Numbered from the stretch's first letter, positions 36,405 to 46,997 are shown. The stretch is 64,000 bases of DNA from Thermocrispum municipale DSM 44069 (GCF_000427825.1 NZ_ATYT01000004.1:209399-273398); one strand, 5' to 3'. The notes: generated from the letters alone by a model not told the origin. Numbers and translations: made by a program.

Positions 36405-38045
36405 TCAGTCGCGGCGGCGGCGCCTGCGCGGCACATCGCCGTACGCGGCCAGCAGCTCGGCCACCGAGCGACCTTCGGCGTGGGAGCCGGAGTCGTCGTC
36501 GGCCACGTCCGGCTCGACGGAGGGCAGCGAGGTGACGGAGCCGTCGGACCACGGCTCGTCGACACCATGCCGGGACGCTTGGTCCACCGGGTCCTGCTCC
36601 GGCTTGCGGCGACGGCCACCAGGGCGCAGGTTCTGCCGAGCCGCTTCCGGCAGCGTCAGGTTCACCGCGTGGCGCGACTCTTCTCCGGCGCGATCCAGCG
36701 CCCGGCGCCCGCTCGGCTGATCCTCGTCGCCGTAGCGCGTGCTCGGCTCACCGTTGACGCGGTCCAGGCCGTCGTCATCGGCGGCGCGGCGCCTGGCGGG
36801 CCTGCTGGGCTCCGATCCGGCCAGCCACGGCATCGAGACCTCCCCGTCCGGTTCGGCTCGCCTGCGACGCACTGGGCCTGCGGGCGGCGGCGCTTCCTGG
36901 CGCCTGCGGCCGCCGGTCCATGGGGCGTCGTCGGCGTCCAGATCGGCGCCCACCGGCTCAGCTCGGCGACGCGGGGGCTCTTCAGCACGTACCGGCTCGG
37001 CCCGGCGAAGCGGGGGTTCCTCGGCGCCCACCGGCTCAGCTCGGCGACGCGGGGGCTCTTCAGCGCGCACCGGCTCGACTCGACGGCGCGGGGGTTCCTC
37101 GGCGCCCACCGGCTCAGCTCGACGGCGCGGGGGTTCCTCGGCACGTTCCGGCTCGGCCCGGCGAAGCGGGGGTTGTTCGACGCGTGTCGGTTCGTCGATC
37201 CGGCGCGGCGGCTCGTCGGCACGGTCCGACAGCGGAGGCTCGGTGGGCGCTGGTCGACCGGGACGCCCACGCACAGGCCCGGCAGGAGGCCCTACCGGCG
37301 GCGCGGGCTCGGTGGGCTGCGACCGTGCGAGGGCCGGCTCTCCGGGGCCGTCTGCGCCGTTGCGCCGCGGCCCCAACGGTGGCTCGTTGATGTGGCCGTC
37401 GTTGATCGGCGGGCCGGCGGGGCGACGGGCCCCGCCCGGCGGTTTCGGTGGCGCGGGCTCCGTCCGCACCGGGTCCAGCACGCGGTCGATCACCTCGGTG
37501 TGCTGTTCTGCCATGGCGGATGCCCTGCGCAGCCCCTTGCGGGTTTCCGCTCCGTTGGGCTGCGGCGACGCTTCGATCGTCTTGGGTTTCGGTTCGCTGC
37601 GCAGCGAGCGCACCCTGGTCGACTGGGCGGTCAGCGCAACCCGTTCGTAGAGGACGTCGCCGCCCATCAGCTTCTGCAGCGTCTCGCGCAGCGTGGCGAC
37701 CTCGTGGCGCAAGGCGTCCAACTCCTTGCGCGCGGTCTCCTCCGCGGCCTGCTTCGCGTCCGCCTCCACCTGGAGCTCGTGCTCGCGGCGAGCGGCGACT
37801 TCGCGCTCCAGCTCGAGCTCGTACATCGCCTGGGCGTCTTCCATCGACTCGATGACCCGGTCCGCCTGCCGCCGGTAGTGCGTGGCGAGGAACCCGCCGA
37901 GGAAAGCGGCCCACAGCGCGGCGACGATGCCGAGGCGCAGCCAGCGCGCATCATCGGACAGCACGAGCAACGCCGTGGCCACCACGGCGAAGATCCCTCC
38001 GGCGATGAGCCAGGCACGGCTCGACCGGTGTGCGTCCTGAGACAT
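36405..38045 (-). CDS. membrane protein with Pro/Arg-rich tandem repeats (Rv3604c-like)
   Basis: A 546-residue protein. Two membrane spans lie near the N-terminus (AWLIAGGIFAVVATALLVLS and LGIVAALWAAFLGGFLA), then a coiled coil at about 55-125 (YELELEREVAARREHELQVE). A long disordered Pro/Arg/Glu-rich region includes five 13-residue units of AEPVGAEEPPRRR type (39-bp DNA repeats, about 36955-37165). A conserved short C-terminal motif follows (RSVAELLAAYGDV). It matches M. tuberculosis Rv3604c by place and composition. Function is unknown; scaffolding of an envelope complex is only a guess. Confidence 0.85.
   Translation of the reverse strand: MSQDAHRSSRAWLIAGGIFAVVATALLVLSDDARWLRLGIVAALWAAFLGGFLATHYRRQADRVIESMEDAQAMYELELEREVAARREHELQVEADAKQAAEETARKELDALRHEVATLRETLQKLMGGDVLYERVALTAQSTRVRSLRSEPKPKTIEASPQPNGAETRKGLRRASAMAEQHTEVIDRVLDPVRTEPAPPKPPGGARRPAGPPINDGHINEPPLGPRRNGADGPGEPALARSQPTEPAPPVGPPAGPVRGRPGRPAPTEPPLSDRADEPPRRIDEPTRVEQPPLRRAEPERAEEPPRRRAEPVGAEEPPRRRVEPVRAEEPPRRRAEPVGAEEPPLRRAEPVRAEEPPRRRAEPVGADLDADDAPWTGGRRRQEAPPPAGPVRRRRAEPDGEVSMPWLAGSEPSRPARRRAADDDGLDRVNGEPSTRYGDEDQPSGRRALDRAGEESRHAVNLTLPEAARQNLRPGGRRRKPEQDPVDQASRHGVDEPWSDGSVTSLPSVEPDVADDDSGSHAEGRSVAELLAAYGDVPRRRRRRD
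36955..37165. repeat. 39-bp in-frame tandem repeat, 5 copies
   Basis: The repeat encodes AEPVGAEEPPRRR variants alternating G and R at position 5. Unit length is a multiple of three, so copy number can change without a frameshift. Confidence 0.8.
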
Positions 38046-38097
38046 GGCCTCGAGCGTACCCGGTAGTTATCTCCCCGAGACCAACTCGTATCGAGAT

Positions 38098-38556
38098 CTA
38101 TGAGTCCCTTGCCTGATCGTCGTGCTTTTCGTCCTTTTGATCCGGCGTCCGGCAGTTGTACTCCAACCACAGCGCAGTACCGATCAGCGCGGCGGCGCAC
38201 ACCGCGCCGACCATCGTCGCCGGGATCTCCTCGTCGGCGACGACGCTGGACTGCCCGGCCAGGTAGAGGTAGGCGCCCAGCCAGCCACCGAGCATCAGCG
38301 CACCGAGCAGCGAGGAGGCCTTGGCCAGCACGACGCACCGCGCGATGACGATGGGCTGCGTGATCTGCCGCTGTTTGATGCGCGCCTTGACCCAGAGCGC
38401 GAGCCCGCCCTCGATGACGGCCAGCACCGCGAGCAGCCCGCCGCCTCCGACGGGGAGCCGGGGAATCTGCGACGAGGCGACGTCGAAGACCAAATAGCCC
38501 GCACCCAGACCGATCAGGCCCGCCAGCAGCAGGTCGGTGACGCGGGTGAAATGCAC
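38098..38556 (-). CDS. DUF3180 membrane protein
   Basis: A 152-residue protein with four membrane spans (LLLAGLIGLGAGYLVF, LLAVLAVIEGGLALWV, ASSLLGALMLGGWLGAYLYLA, AAALIGTALWLEY) and a charged C-terminal tail. It corresponds to M. tuberculosis Rv3605c between folK and the Rv3604c homologue. The GTG at 38556 (HFTRVTDLL) fits the family start. The frame runs on to 39321 only as antisense to folK. Function is unknown. Confidence 0.85.
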   Translation of the reverse strand: MHFTRVTDLLLAGLIGLGAGYLVFDVASSQIPRLPVGGGGLLAVLAVIEGGLALWVKARIKQRQITQPIVIARCVVLAKASSLLGALMLGGWLGAYLYLAGQSSVVADEEIPATMVGAVCAAALIGTALWLEYNCRTPDQKDEKHDDQARDS

Positions 38557-38942
38557 GACGCCAGCGTAGCCACCTGAGGGCAGGTACGAGATCTTCCCGC
38601 CGCGACACACCGCGCCAGTGGTGGAGTCGATGGCTTTGCGGCCCGAGCGGGGCGTGTTGTCGCTGCCCATGCCGTCGGGCGGTGTGACGGCTAGCCGCTG
38701 CCTGGATAGCCGGACGGTGCGGCTGTCCGTGTGGCCGGGCGGTGTGACTCCCGCGCAGTCGGGCGCACGATGCCGCTGCCCGCGAGCCCGGACGGCGCCA
38801 CCGCCGGCGCGGCCGGCACACCGTGCCGCGCATGACGGCCGCAGGTGCGTCGGTATCGCGCGTCGTTTGCTGCCCGCGCGAGCCGGGCAGTGGCAGTCCC
38901 CCGCCGGCGCAGGACGGGCGACGGCCACCCAGGTCGACGGCG
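38557..38942. other. 386-bp gap within the folate operon
   Basis: No convincing gene. The element GGGCGGTGTGAC occurs twice (38677-38688 and 38737-38748, 60 bp apart) with further GC-rich partial copies. In M. tuberculosis folK and Rv3605c are adjacent, so this spacer is an insertion or expansion relative to that order. Confidence 0.5.
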
Positions 38943-39443
38943 TCACTCGGCGCGCAGAACCAGATCCTCGCGCAGCACCACGCCTGCCCGCTCGTCCTCG
39001 GGACGTGCCGCCAGCAGCGCCTCCACCCGCCCGTGGCCGGGCAGCTGCGCGTCCGGGTCCACCGCCAGCCACGGAATCAGCACGCTGGAGCGTTCCGGCG
39101 TGCCGGGATGCGGCAGCAGCAACCGTGGGTCGTCCGAGCGCACCCGATCGACCGACACCACATCGACGTCCAGCGTGCGCGGACCCCAGCGGAGCTGACG
39201 CACCCGGTGCGCCTTCTGCTCCAGCTCCTGCGCGATCCGCAGCCAACCCCAGTGATCCAGCGCCTCGTCCGCGGCGAGCACCACGGCGTTCAAGAACCGT
39301 GGCTGGTCGGTGACACCCCACGGCTCGGTCTCGTACACCGGCGACACCGAACGCACCCGGTGGCCGAGACCGTTTACGGCCAGCTGCAGATACCCGAGCC
39401 GGTCCCCGAGATTGGACCCCAGGGACAGCACCGCCTCGGTCAT
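38943..39443 (-). CDS. folK: 6-hydroxymethyl-7,8-dihydropterin pyrophosphokinase
   Basis: HPPK transfers pyrophosphate from ATP to the pterin in folate synthesis. At 166 residues it has the family start [27 protein letters not shown], and the metal/pterin segment [12 protein letters not shown] with PHP in [11 protein letters not shown]. The ATG at 39443 overlaps the folB stop by four bases. Confidence 0.96.
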   Translation of the reverse strand: MTEAVLSLGSNLGDRLGYLQLAVNGLGHRVRSVSPVYETEPWGVTDQPRFLNAVVLAADEALDHWGWLRIAQELEQKAHRVRQLRWGPRTLDVDVVSVDRVRSDDPRLLLPHPGTPERSSVLIPWLAVDPDAQLPGHGRVEALLAARPEDERAGVVLREDLVLRAE

Positions 39444-39808
39444 GACGCGTCCCGGCTGCGGTGAACCGTCACCGCGACGTCGGCGAACTGGCGCGGGATC
39501 GGCGCGGAAGGCTTGTGCACCGTGACTTCGGTGGCGCGCACCCGTGCGTCGGTCAACACCTGCTGGGCGATCCGCTCCGCGACGGTCTCGATCAGGTCGC
39601 ACGGCTCGCCGCCGACGATCTCCGCCGCCTGCTCGGCGAGCGCACCGTAGTCCAAGGTGTCCGCCAGGTCGTCGGTCGCGGCTGCCTTGGCGAGATCGAG
39701 CCACACCACCACGTCGACCACGAACTCCTGGCCGTCCCGCTTCTCGTGCTCGAACACCCCGTGCCTGCCGCGCACCCGCAATCCGGTCAGCGTGATGCGA
39801 TCGCTCAC
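39440..39808 (-). CDS. folB: dihydroneopterin aldolase
   Basis: A 122-residue tunnel-fold enzyme. [31 protein letters not shown] carries the catalytic Glu, DYGALAEQ the conserved Tyr, and [12 protein letters not shown] the catalytic Lys. The GTG at 39808 overlaps folP by four bases. Confidence 0.95.
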   Translation of the reverse strand: MSDRITLTGLRVRGRHGVFEHEKRDGQEFVVDVVVWLDLAKAAATDDLADTLDYGALAEQAAEIVGGEPCDLIETVAERIAQQVLTDARVRATEVTVHKPSAPIPRQFADVAVTVHRSRDAS

Positions 39809-40641
39809 GGCTCGCCCCGCACCCAGGCATCCGCGACCCGCACGGCGTCCAAGGAGGGCCGCACCGAGTGCACCCGAACTCCCCACGCCCCGTTGACCGC
39901 CGCCAACGCCGAGATGGCCGTCGTGGCGTCCTCCCGGCCACTCGGCTGACGCGGGCTGTCGCCGTCGGCGAGCAGACTGCCCAGGAAGCGCTTGCGGGAA
40001 GCTCCGATCAACACCGGGAACCCGAGCTCCCGGATCTCCGCCAGGCGGTGCAGCAGCGCCCAGTTGTGCTCGGCACGCTTGGCGAACCCCAGGCCGGGGT
40101 CCAGCACGATCTGCTCGGGAGCGACCCCAGCGGCCAGCGCCGCGTCGACCCGGCGGCTCAACTCGTTCCGCACATCGGTGACCACGTCGTCGTAGGTGGC
40201 CAACCGGTCCATGTCACGGCTGTGGCCCCGCCAGTGCATCAACACGATCGGCGCCTTGGAATCCGCGGCGACGTGCACCATCTCCGGGTCGGCCAAGCCG
40301 CCGGACACATCGTTGATCACGGCCGCGCCCGCCTCCAACGCCGCAGCGGCCACCGCCGCGCGCGTGGTGTCCACCGACAGCACCAGCCCGTCCGCGGCCA
40401 GCTCCTTGATCACCGGAACGACCCGGTCACGCTCGACCTCGGCCGCCACCCGCTCGGCACCCGGCCTGGTGGACTCCCCGCCGACGTCGATCAGGTCCGC
40501 GCCTTCCTCGGCCATCGTGGCCGCGTGCGCCAACGCCTCGTCGAGGTGCAGATACCGCCCGCCGTCCGAGAACGAATCGGGCGTCACGTTCAGCACCCCC
40601 ATCACCACGCAACGACCCGGGCGCGGCAACCGGGAACTCAT
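39805..40641 (-). CDS. folP: dihydropteroate synthase
   Basis: A 278-residue TIM-barrel enzyme joining p-aminobenzoate to the pterin, the sulphonamide target. Signatures: [52 protein letters not shown] and [11 protein letters not shown]. It resembles mycobacterial FolP1. Four-base overlaps with folE and folB place it in the operon. Confidence 0.97.
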   Translation of the reverse strand: MSSRLPRPGRCVVMGVLNVTPDSFSDGGRYLHLDEALAHAATMAEEGADLIDVGGESTRPGAERVAAEVERDRVVPVIKELAADGLVLSVDTTRAAVAAAALEAGAAVINDVSGGLADPEMVHVAADSKAPIVLMHWRGHSRDMDRLATYDDVVTDVRNELSRRVDAALAAGVAPEQIVLDPGLGFAKRAEHNWALLHRLAEIRELGFPVLIGASRKRFLGSLLADGDSPRQPSGREDATTAISALAAVNGAWGVRVHSVRPSLDAVRVADAWVRGEP

Positions 40642-41255
40642 CGCCGGGCCTTGATCAGGTCAAGCGCCTCCGCCCTGGAGGCAGCAGACGTCTTCAGGAT
40701 GCCCCGCACCGCCGACGTCGTGGTGCGGGCACCCGGCTTACGGATACCCCGCATGGCCATGCACAAGTGTTCGGCTTCGATCACCACGATCACCCCGCGT
40801 GGCTGCAGCTTGCGGTCCAGCGCGTCGGCGATCTGCGACGTCAGCCGCTCCTGCACCTGCGGGCGCTTGGCGTACAGATCGACCAGGCGCGCGATCTTGG
40901 ACAGCCCGGCCACCCGACCGCGCTCGTCGGGAATGTAACCGACGTGCGCCACCCCGTGGAACGGCACCAAATGGTGCTCGCACGTGCTGAACATCGGGAT
41001 GTCGGTGATCAACACCAACTCTTCGTGGCTCTCGTCGAACGTGCGGTCCAGCACCGAGTCGGGATTGGTGTGCAGGCCCGCGAACAGCTCCTGGTAGGCC
41101 CGCGCCACCCGTGCCGGCGTGTCCCGCAGACCGGGCCGGTCCGGGTCCTCACCACAGGCCAGCAGCAGCTCACGCACCGCCTTCTCGGCGCGAGCCACGT
41201 CGAACGTCGACTCCTCGCGCGGCTCGATGACGTCCTCGTACTCGTTGACGTCCAC
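40638..41255 (-). CDS. folE: GTP cyclohydrolase I
   Basis: A 205-residue enzyme opening the folate pathway from GTP. The zinc site comprises STCEHH and [11 protein letters not shown]. The typical [23 protein letters not shown] and TTTSAVRG are present. The GTG at 41255 ([11 protein letters not shown]) gives the usual length. The frame runs upstream only as antisense-like Arg/Thr/Gly sequence of ftsH. Seventeen bp separate it from the ftsH stop. Confidence 0.95.
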   Translation of the reverse strand: MDVNEYEDVIEPREESTFDVARAEKAVRELLLACGEDPDRPGLRDTPARVARAYQELFAGLHTNPDSVLDRTFDESHEELVLITDIPMFSTCEHHLVPFHGVAHVGYIPDERGRVAGLSKIARLVDLYAKRPQVQERLTSQIADALDRKLQPRGVIVVIEAEHLCMAMRGIRKPGARTTTSAVRGILKTSAASRAEALDLIKARR

Positions 41256-41271
41256 CCGCAGCCGCGGGAAC

Positions 41272-43554
41272 TCACCGTTGATGATGACCGTCCTCGTCGT
41301 CCCGTCGATGCTGCCCCGGCTGGTTGCCCGTGCCGTGCGGCGGCGTCGGCGGCGGGGTGTACGTGCCGGGGTTGCGGTTCTTCGGCCAGGTCGCCGGCCG
41401 CCACCCGGGCGGAGCGCCGTAGTTCGGCGGCGCACCACCGTTCGACCTGCTGCCACCAGCCGGCCGGTACGCGTACGGGTTGTCGCTGTTGCCGCCACCG
41501 TTGGTACCGGGCACGTTCGCAGGCTGCTCCTCCGGCGGAGCGGTCACCACGCGCTGGGTGGCCGGCTCCTCCTGCGGACGCGGCTCGCCTGCCTGCTCCG
41601 GCTGCTGTTGCGGCGGGGGCCACGGCTCACCGCGCTCGGCGGCCAGCTCGGCGGGCGTCTTGATCGGCGGCTTGTCCGACGGCTTGCGCTTGCCGAACTC
41701 GTTGAACACCGTGATCCGCGGCCGCTTCTCCACCTTGGCGAAGATGCGCTCGAGATCCCTGCGGTGCAGCGTCTCCTTCTCCAGCAGCTCCATCACCAGG
41801 TCGTCGAGCACGTCGCGGTAGGTGGACAGCACTTCGTAGGCCTCGGTGTGCGCGGTCTCGATCAGCTTGCGCACTTCTTCGTCGATCTCGTGCGCCACCT
41901 CGAGCGAGTAGTCCGCCTCGCGGCCCGCGGAGCGACCGAGGAACGGATCGCCCTGCTCCTGGCCGTACTTCACGGCACCCAGCCGGGCGCTCATGCCGTA
42001 CTCCTTGACCATCGCCTTGGCGATCTTGGTGGCCTGCTCGATGTCTGACGAGGCACCGGTGGTCGGCTCGTGGAAGACCAGCTCCTCCGCGGTGCGCCCG
42101 CCCATGGCGAACACCAGACGACCGATCATCTCCGAACGGGTCATCAACTCCTTGTCGTCCTCCGGGACGATCAAGGCGTGCCCGCCGGTACGTCCGCGCG
42201 GCAGAATGGTGAGCTTGTACACCGGCTCGATGTCCGGCATCGCCCACGCGGCCAGCGCGTGCCCGCCCTCGTGGTAGGCGGTGATCTTCTTCTCCTTCTC
42301 GGAGATGATCCGGCTCTTGCGGGCGGGTCCGCCGATCACTCTGTCGACGGACTCCTCCAACGCCGCGTCGGTGATCTGCGTGCCGTTCTGTCGTGCGGTC
42401 AGCAGCGCGGCCTCGTTGAGCACGTTGGCCAGGTCCGCACCCGACATGCCGACGGTGCGCTTGGCCAGGCTGTCCAGGTTCACGTCCGGCGCCAGCGGCT
42501 TGGACTTGGCGTGCACCTCCAGGATCGCCCGGCGGCCCCGCAGATCCGGCGCGGACACCGGGATCTGCCGGTCGAACCGGCCGGGACGCAGCAGCGCCGG
42601 GTCCAGGATGTCCGGACGGTTCGTCGCCGCGATCAGGATGATGCCGCCGCGCGAGTCGAACCCGTCCATCTCCACCAGCAGCTGGTTCAGCGTCTGCTCG
42701 CGCTCGTCGTGCCCGCCGCCGAGGCCCGCACCACGCTGGCGGCCGACCGCGTCGATCTCGTCGACGAAGATGATGCACGGCGCGTTCTGCTTGGCCTGCT
42801 CGAACAGGTCCCGCACCCGGGAGGCACCGACACCGACGAACATCTCCACGAAGTCCGAGCCGGAGATGGTGTAGAACGGCACTCCTGCCTCACCGGCCAC
42901 CGCGCGTGCCAGCAGCGTCTTACCGGTGCCCGGCGGGCCGTACAGCAGCACGCCCTTCGGGATCTTGGCGCCCAACGCCTGGTAGCGGGCCGGGTTCTGC
43001 AGGAAGTCCTTGATCTCCTCCAGCTCCTCGACCGCCTCGTCCGCGCCCGCGACGTCGTCGAACGTCGTCTTCGGCATGTCCTTGCTCAGCTGCTTGGCCT
43101 TGGACTTGCCGAAGTTGAGCACCCGGTTGCCGCCGCCCTGGGCGTTGTTCATCATCCAGAACAACAGCAACAGCAGCAGGCCGAGCGGGATCATGTAGAT
43201 CAGCAGCTGACCCCAGATGGAGTCCTGCGTGACCTCGGACGTGGTCTTGGTGTTGTTCTTGACCAGCTGGTTGACCAGGTCCTCGCCCGCCCCGGCCGGG
43301 TACTGGGAAATGATCTTGCCGACGGGCTGGCCGTCGACCTCGATCGGCTCCTTCAACGTGAGCAGGATCTCCTGCTCGCGGTCCTTCTGGACGGCTTCCT
43401 TGACGTTGTCCGCGGAGATCTGCTGCATCGCCTGCGACGTGGGCACCGCGGTGTAGTCACGGTTCTCGTCGGTGAGGGTGGAGATCACGAAGAACGCTGC
43501 GATGGCGACGACGAGCCATAGCAGGGGGTTCTTGAGCAGGCGCTTACGGTCCAT
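41272..43554 (-). CDS. ftsH: ATP-dependent zinc metalloprotease FtsH
   Basis: A 760-residue membrane-bound AAA+ protease. Membrane spans lie at about 8-25 and 112-135, Walker A is GPPGTGKT, the second-region homology lies near LLRPGRFDR, the zinc motif is HEGGHA and a late Asp is in the protease domain. The C-terminal 110 residues are Pro/Gln/Gly-rich and disordered, as in mycobacterial FtsH. It starts the minus-strand run that continues into the folate genes. Confidence 0.98.
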   Translation of the reverse strand: MDRKRLLKNPLLWLVVAIAAFFVISTLTDENRDYTAVPTSQAMQQISADNVKEAVQKDREQEILLTLKEPIEVDGQPVGKIISQYPAGAGEDLVNQLVKNNTKTTSEVTQDSIWGQLLIYMIPLGLLLLLLFWMMNNAQGGGNRVLNFGKSKAKQLSKDMPKTTFDDVAGADEAVEELEEIKDFLQNPARYQALGAKIPKGVLLYGPPGTGKTLLARAVAGEAGVPFYTISGSDFVEMFVGVGASRVRDLFEQAKQNAPCIIFVDEIDAVGRQRGAGLGGGHDEREQTLNQLLVEMDGFDSRGGIILIAATNRPDILDPALLRPGRFDRQIPVSAPDLRGRRAILEVHAKSKPLAPDVNLDSLAKRTVGMSGADLANVLNEAALLTARQNGTQITDAALEESVDRVIGGPARKSRIISEKEKKITAYHEGGHALAAWAMPDIEPVYKLTILPRGRTGGHALIVPEDDKELMTRSEMIGRLVFAMGGRTAEELVFHEPTTGASSDIEQATKIAKAMVKEYGMSARLGAVKYGQEQGDPFLGRSAGREADYSLEVAHEIDEEVRKLIETAHTEAYEVLSTYRDVLDDLVMELLEKETLHRRDLERIFAKVEKRPRITVFNEFGKRKPSDKPPIKTPAELAAERGEPWPPPQQQPEQAGEPRPQEEPATQRVVTAPPEEQPANVPGTNGGGNSDNPYAYRPAGGSRSNGGAPPNYGAPPGWRPATWPKNRNPGTYTPPPTPPHGTGNQPGQHRRDDEDGHHQR

Positions 43555-43785
43555 GCTGATCGGCCTCGGCGGCCTTGACCTCCCTGATTGCGCGGACTGC
43601 CATCACGGCGCGTGCATACCCTGGAAAAGGCGGGCAGACACCACGTCCTACCAGCGTACCGCCCTCGCGGAAGCTACTCCTACCCGCACACGCGCGCAGC
43701 TGGACAGCCCAGAACACGACACGTTGTTTTTATAACGTCGCAATCCTGCCTGAGGTTCCACCGGGCCCGTCAACCGATCCCGGCA

Positions 43786-44670
43786 TCAGCTCGCCTGCGC
43801 CTGCACCGACGACACCAGTTCGGCGAGCCTGCTGCGCAACGTCTTGACATCCGCGCCGGACACGGTGATCCACTCGTGGCCGTCCGGACCGGTCCGGGAC
43901 AGGCTGAGGTAGCGGCCGGTGACCGTGTCGAACCAGGCCAGGGCAGGCGAGCGGAACTTGCGGCCCGCCTCGTCCCTGGCGTTCGCGGCCAGCTGACCAC
44001 CGCGCAGCCGCGGCTGGGCAAGCAGCATCGCGTAGTCCTCCTGCGGGCTGCCTGCGGTGCGCTCGGACAGCGGCCTGCGCCGGGGCGGCTCCGGCTTGGG
44101 CTTCTCCGGCTCCTTACGGAACAGGCCGAACCGGGACTTCGACTGCGCCTCGGCCTTCTCCTTCTCCTCGCTCTTCTCCTCCGGCCCGCCGACCTTGACC
44201 AGCGCGGGCTTGGTCCGCAGCGCGTCGTCCAACGACAACGTGATGGACCGGGCCGTACCCCGCTCGCCGGGCGGCAGCAGCGAGATGATCTCCGACGCCA
44301 GCGCCTCCGGGAAGATCGGGCGGAAGCTGATGCCGTCCTGCGTCTGCTTCACCAGCACGGCGTTCTCGCCGTCACTGGCGGCCACGGCACACACCGGCGG
44401 GTGCTTGAACTCGGGGATGTGCGCGGCGTCCACGCTCACCCGGGGGAACGCGAGCGTCCGCAGCCACGTGTCCAGCTGCGGATCCACCTCGCCGTAGGAG
44501 TTCTTCACCCCGAGCGACTTCAGCTCCTGCTCCACGCGGTGCCGCAGGTGGATGCGCTCGTCCATCGTCTTGCCGTGCGATCGCACCTGCAGTGGATACG
44601 GATACTCGCCGAGCCGCAGCTGCTCCCACAGGAAATCGAACTGCATCGGGGTGAGGAAACGCTCGCTCAC
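43786..44670 (-). CDS. EspG family ESX secretion-associated chaperone
   Basis: A 294-residue cytosolic protein. EspG proteins bind PE/PPE heterodimers and keep them soluble for type VII secretion. The family start (TPMQFDFLWEQLRLGEYPYPLQVRSHGKTMDERIHLRH) and the end (FDTVTGRYLSLSRTGPDGHEWITVSGADVKTLRSRL) are clear. A charged linker of about 45 residues (near residues 160-205, PEEKSEEKEKAEAQSKSR) and a Pro/Arg stretch interrupt the middle and are absent from its neighbour. The GTG at 44670 overlaps the second espG by four bases. Confidence 0.88.
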   Translation of the reverse strand: MSERFLTPMQFDFLWEQLRLGEYPYPLQVRSHGKTMDERIHLRHRVEQELKSLGVKNSYGEVDPQLDTWLRTLAFPRVSVDAAHIPEFKHPPVCAVAASDGENAVLVKQTQDGISFRPIFPEALASEIISLLPPGERGTARSITLSLDDALRTKPALVKVGGPEEKSEEKEKAEAQSKSRFGLFRKEPEKPKPEPPRRRPLSERTAGSPQEDYAMLLAQPRLRGGQLAANARDEAGRKFRSPALAWFDTVTGRYLSLSRTGPDGHEWITVSGADVKTLRSRLAELVSSVQAQAS

Positions 44671-45464
44671 ACGACCTCCCTGTCCGTGCGCTGCACCCCG
44701 CCGATCATCTCGTTGATGCGTTGTCGCAGCGTGGCCGCGTCGGCAGGCGCGATGGTGATCCACTCGCGGCCGTCGCTGCCCGTACTCGCCCTGGTCAGAT
44801 AGCGGCCCGACGCGGTGTCGAACCAGCTCAGCACCGGCGACCGCGACTTCGTGCCCACTTCGGTGCGGACGTTCGCGCCGATCTGCCCGCCACGGATCCG
44901 CTCCTCGGCGTGCAGCTGCGCGAGGATCTTGCGGTCCTCCGCGGCCGCGCCGGACTCGCCGGACGGGTCCTTGCGCTGCATGAAGTCCGCGCCTGCGCCG
45001 CTCATCAGCTGCTCGACCGGCATCGTGATGGAGCGCAGCGTGCCACGCGGCCCCGGCGGGAGCAGCGAGACGATCGTGCTGGCCAATGCGTCGTGCGGGA
45101 CCTCCTTGAGCCACAGGCCCCGCTCGTCCTGCACGGCGAGCAATCCGCGCCCCTGCAGCGAACCGACCACGGCCAGCACCGCCTTGGCGCCCTGATCCGG
45201 GATGTGCACCGAGTCGACCGTCAGCTCACCACCGGCGAGTACTTCGAAGTACCCGGCCAGCTGCGGCTCCAGGTGACCGTTGCCGTCGACGATACCGCGC
45301 CGGGCGAGGTCCGCCAGCACCTGACGGCGCAGGTGGGCGCGCTCGTCCATGGTCTTGCCATGCGACTTGCGCACCAGTGGGTACGGCACCTCGCCCAGCT
45401 CGGCCAACTCCCACAGGAAATCGAATTCCAACGCGGTGATCGGCCGCGATGCGGGCTGATTCAT
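44667..45464 (-). CDS. EspG family ESX secretion-associated chaperone, paralogue
   Basis: A 265-residue EspG protein with the same N-terminal block (ALEFDFLWELAELGEVPYPLVRKSHGKTMDERAHL) and C-terminal block (SPVLSWFDTASGRYLTRASTGSDGREWITIAPADAATLRQRI) as the downstream copy. It lacks the long charged linker. The 18-bp spacing from the PPE-like gene suggests one transcript. Two EspG copies behind one PE/PPE pair may mean different partners or a heterodimer. Confidence 0.88.
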   Translation of the reverse strand: MNQPASRPITALEFDFLWELAELGEVPYPLVRKSHGKTMDERAHLRRQVLADLARRGIVDGNGHLEPQLAGYFEVLAGGELTVDSVHIPDQGAKAVLAVVGSLQGRGLLAVQDERGLWLKEVPHDALASTIVSLLPPGPRGTLRSITMPVEQLMSGAGADFMQRKDPSGESGAAAEDRKILAQLHAEERIRGGQIGANVRTEVGTKSRSPVLSWFDTASGRYLTRASTGSDGREWITIAPADAATLRQRINEMIGGVQRTDREVV

Positions 45465-45482
45465 CGGTAAGCCGGCCCAGCG

Positions 45483-46997
45483 CTACTCGTCGTCGTCCTC
45501 GAAGTCCGCCCCGATGACACCGGAGGTGACGGCTTCCGTGGGGCCGAACACGTCGTCCGGGTCCGGCTGGATGAGGTACGAGGCCGCCTTGTGCTCCTTG
45601 TCCTCCGCCTCGCCTGCGCCCGCTCCGGCAGCACCGGCCATTCCGCCGCCCATGCCCGCGGTGCCACCCATCGGCTGCACCGGGCCCGGCTGCATCGCGG
45701 CGGCCTGCTGCTGCTGGAACATCTGCGCCTGCGCCGCCTTCGCCTGCATCTGCTGCTGGTGCTGCGGGTCGCCGGCGGCCACGGCGGACGTGGCACCCGG
45801 CTGCGCCGGATTCGGCAGCGGCTGGTTCGGCTCGGGCACCTGGGCGGTACCGGTGGCGGCGCCCTGCGCGGCGAGCTCGTCGGGGTCCATCGCGGTGGTC
45901 TTGGCGCCCTCGGCCACGTACTCCTGCGGCTCCGGCTCGTCGAACTTGCGCGCCTGGTGCCTGCCACCTGCCTTGTTGAACGCCTTCGCCCCGGCGTAGC
46001 CGAGCCCGGCACCCAGCGCAGCGGTGCCCAGCGCGGCACCCGTGCTCGGGCCGGAGCCCTGGTTGGTGACCTGTGCCGTGCCGCTGGCGCTGACCGGTCC
46101 CTCATGCGCCGCGTGCCGCACGTCGTCGGCGAAGATCGCACCGGATCCACCGTGGCTGCCGCTGCCGGAGCCCGCGTGGAAGTTGCCTGCGCTCAGCTTG
46201 TTGACGTTCATGCCGTCGACATTGCCGCCGATGCTGGACAGGTTGCGGCTCTCGCCACCGCCGAAGCCGTGCACCTGCGAGCGCGAGCTGGTGGCGCTGT
46301 GCTCCTGCTCGACCGGCTTCAGGCCGATCGACTCCGGAGCGAAGCTCGGCGTCGACGAGTCCACCTCGGCCATCGCCTTGGTGTAGGCGTTCATGTAGCG
46401 CTGCTGCTCCTGCTGCACCGCGCGTGCCTCGTCGGCCTGCTTCTTCATGTCCGCCGCCAGCGCCGCGGGACCACCGGCCAGGCTGGCCGCCAGCGCGCGG
46501 TCGACGTCGAAGTCCTTGGGCGGCGGCATCTTCTTCACCTCGGCGGCCGCCAGCGCCTGGTCCTGCATCCGCTTGCCCATGGTGCGCGCGGCGTCGCCCG
46601 CCGTGCTGCTGGCGTTGGCCACGCCGACCAACGCACCTTGCGCGGCGCCGGAGGCCTTACCGACCCACACGCCGCCGAGCTGGGTGATCGCCTCGTAGAG
46701 CGCGTCCGCGGCTTCGCTCAGCTGCTTGCCCTGCGACATCCACAGTGCGCCGAGCTCCTCGGCCGACCCCGGGTCGTTGTTGTTGACCGCGCCCTCGTAC
46801 AGCTCGCGGCTGGAGTACGACGGCCAGTTCGGCGGGTTGCTGATCGCGCGGTCGTCGCCGTAGTGGAAGTCGTCGCGGTTGCGCTGCGCGTTGCGGACCA
46901 GCGCCTCGGCGGTGGAGTTGTCGCCGAGGAGATCCTGCGTCGGCTGCCCGGGCGCTGGTGTGTCGTGGCCGCCCGGCTGCTCAGTGGACTCGTACAC
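45483..46997 (-). CDS. PPE-like type VII secretion substrate
   Basis: A 504-residue protein. Residues 55-195 resemble the PPE helical hairpin: NPPNWPSYSSRELYEG, then a long helix reaching the WxG turn at W111-V-G113, then ASGAAQGALVGVANASSTAG. A PPE-type substrate pairs with a PE protein and an EspG chaperone, all three of which are neighbours. The C-terminal half is Gly/Gln/Pro-rich, with ALGTAALGAGLGYAGAKAF (possible membrane-active helix) and QQQAAAMQPG, ending in the acidic ADFEDDDE. It corresponds in place to the T7SS substrates espA/PPE65 of M. tuberculosis. Function outside secretion is unknown. Confidence 0.82.
   Translation of the reverse strand: MYESTEQPGGHDTPAPGQPTQDLLGDNSTAEALVRNAQRNRDDFHYGDDRAISNPPNWPSYSSRELYEGAVNNNDPGSAEELGALWMSQGKQLSEAADALYEAITQLGGVWVGKASGAAQGALVGVANASSTAGDAARTMGKRMQDQALAAAEVKKMPPPKDFDVDRALAASLAGGPAALAADMKKQADEARAVQQEQQRYMNAYTKAMAEVDSSTPSFAPESIGLKPVEQEHSATSSRSQVHGFGGGESRNLSSIGGNVDGMNVNKLSAGNFHAGSGSGSHGGSGAIFADDVRHAAHEGPVSASGTAQVTNQGSGPSTGAALGTAALGAGLGYAGAKAFNKAGGRHQARKFDEPEPQEYVAEGAKTTAMDPDELAAQGAATGTAQVPEPNQPLPNPAQPGATSAVAAGDPQHQQQMQAKAAQAQMFQQQQAAAMQPGPVQPMGGTAGMGGGMAGAAGAGAGEAEDKEHKAASYLIQPDPDDVFGPTEAVTSGVIGADFEDDDE

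Noticed and set aside
42070-43521. 483-codon plus-strand frame opposite ftsH
   Set aside because: Antisense shadow with no domain; ftsH is complete.
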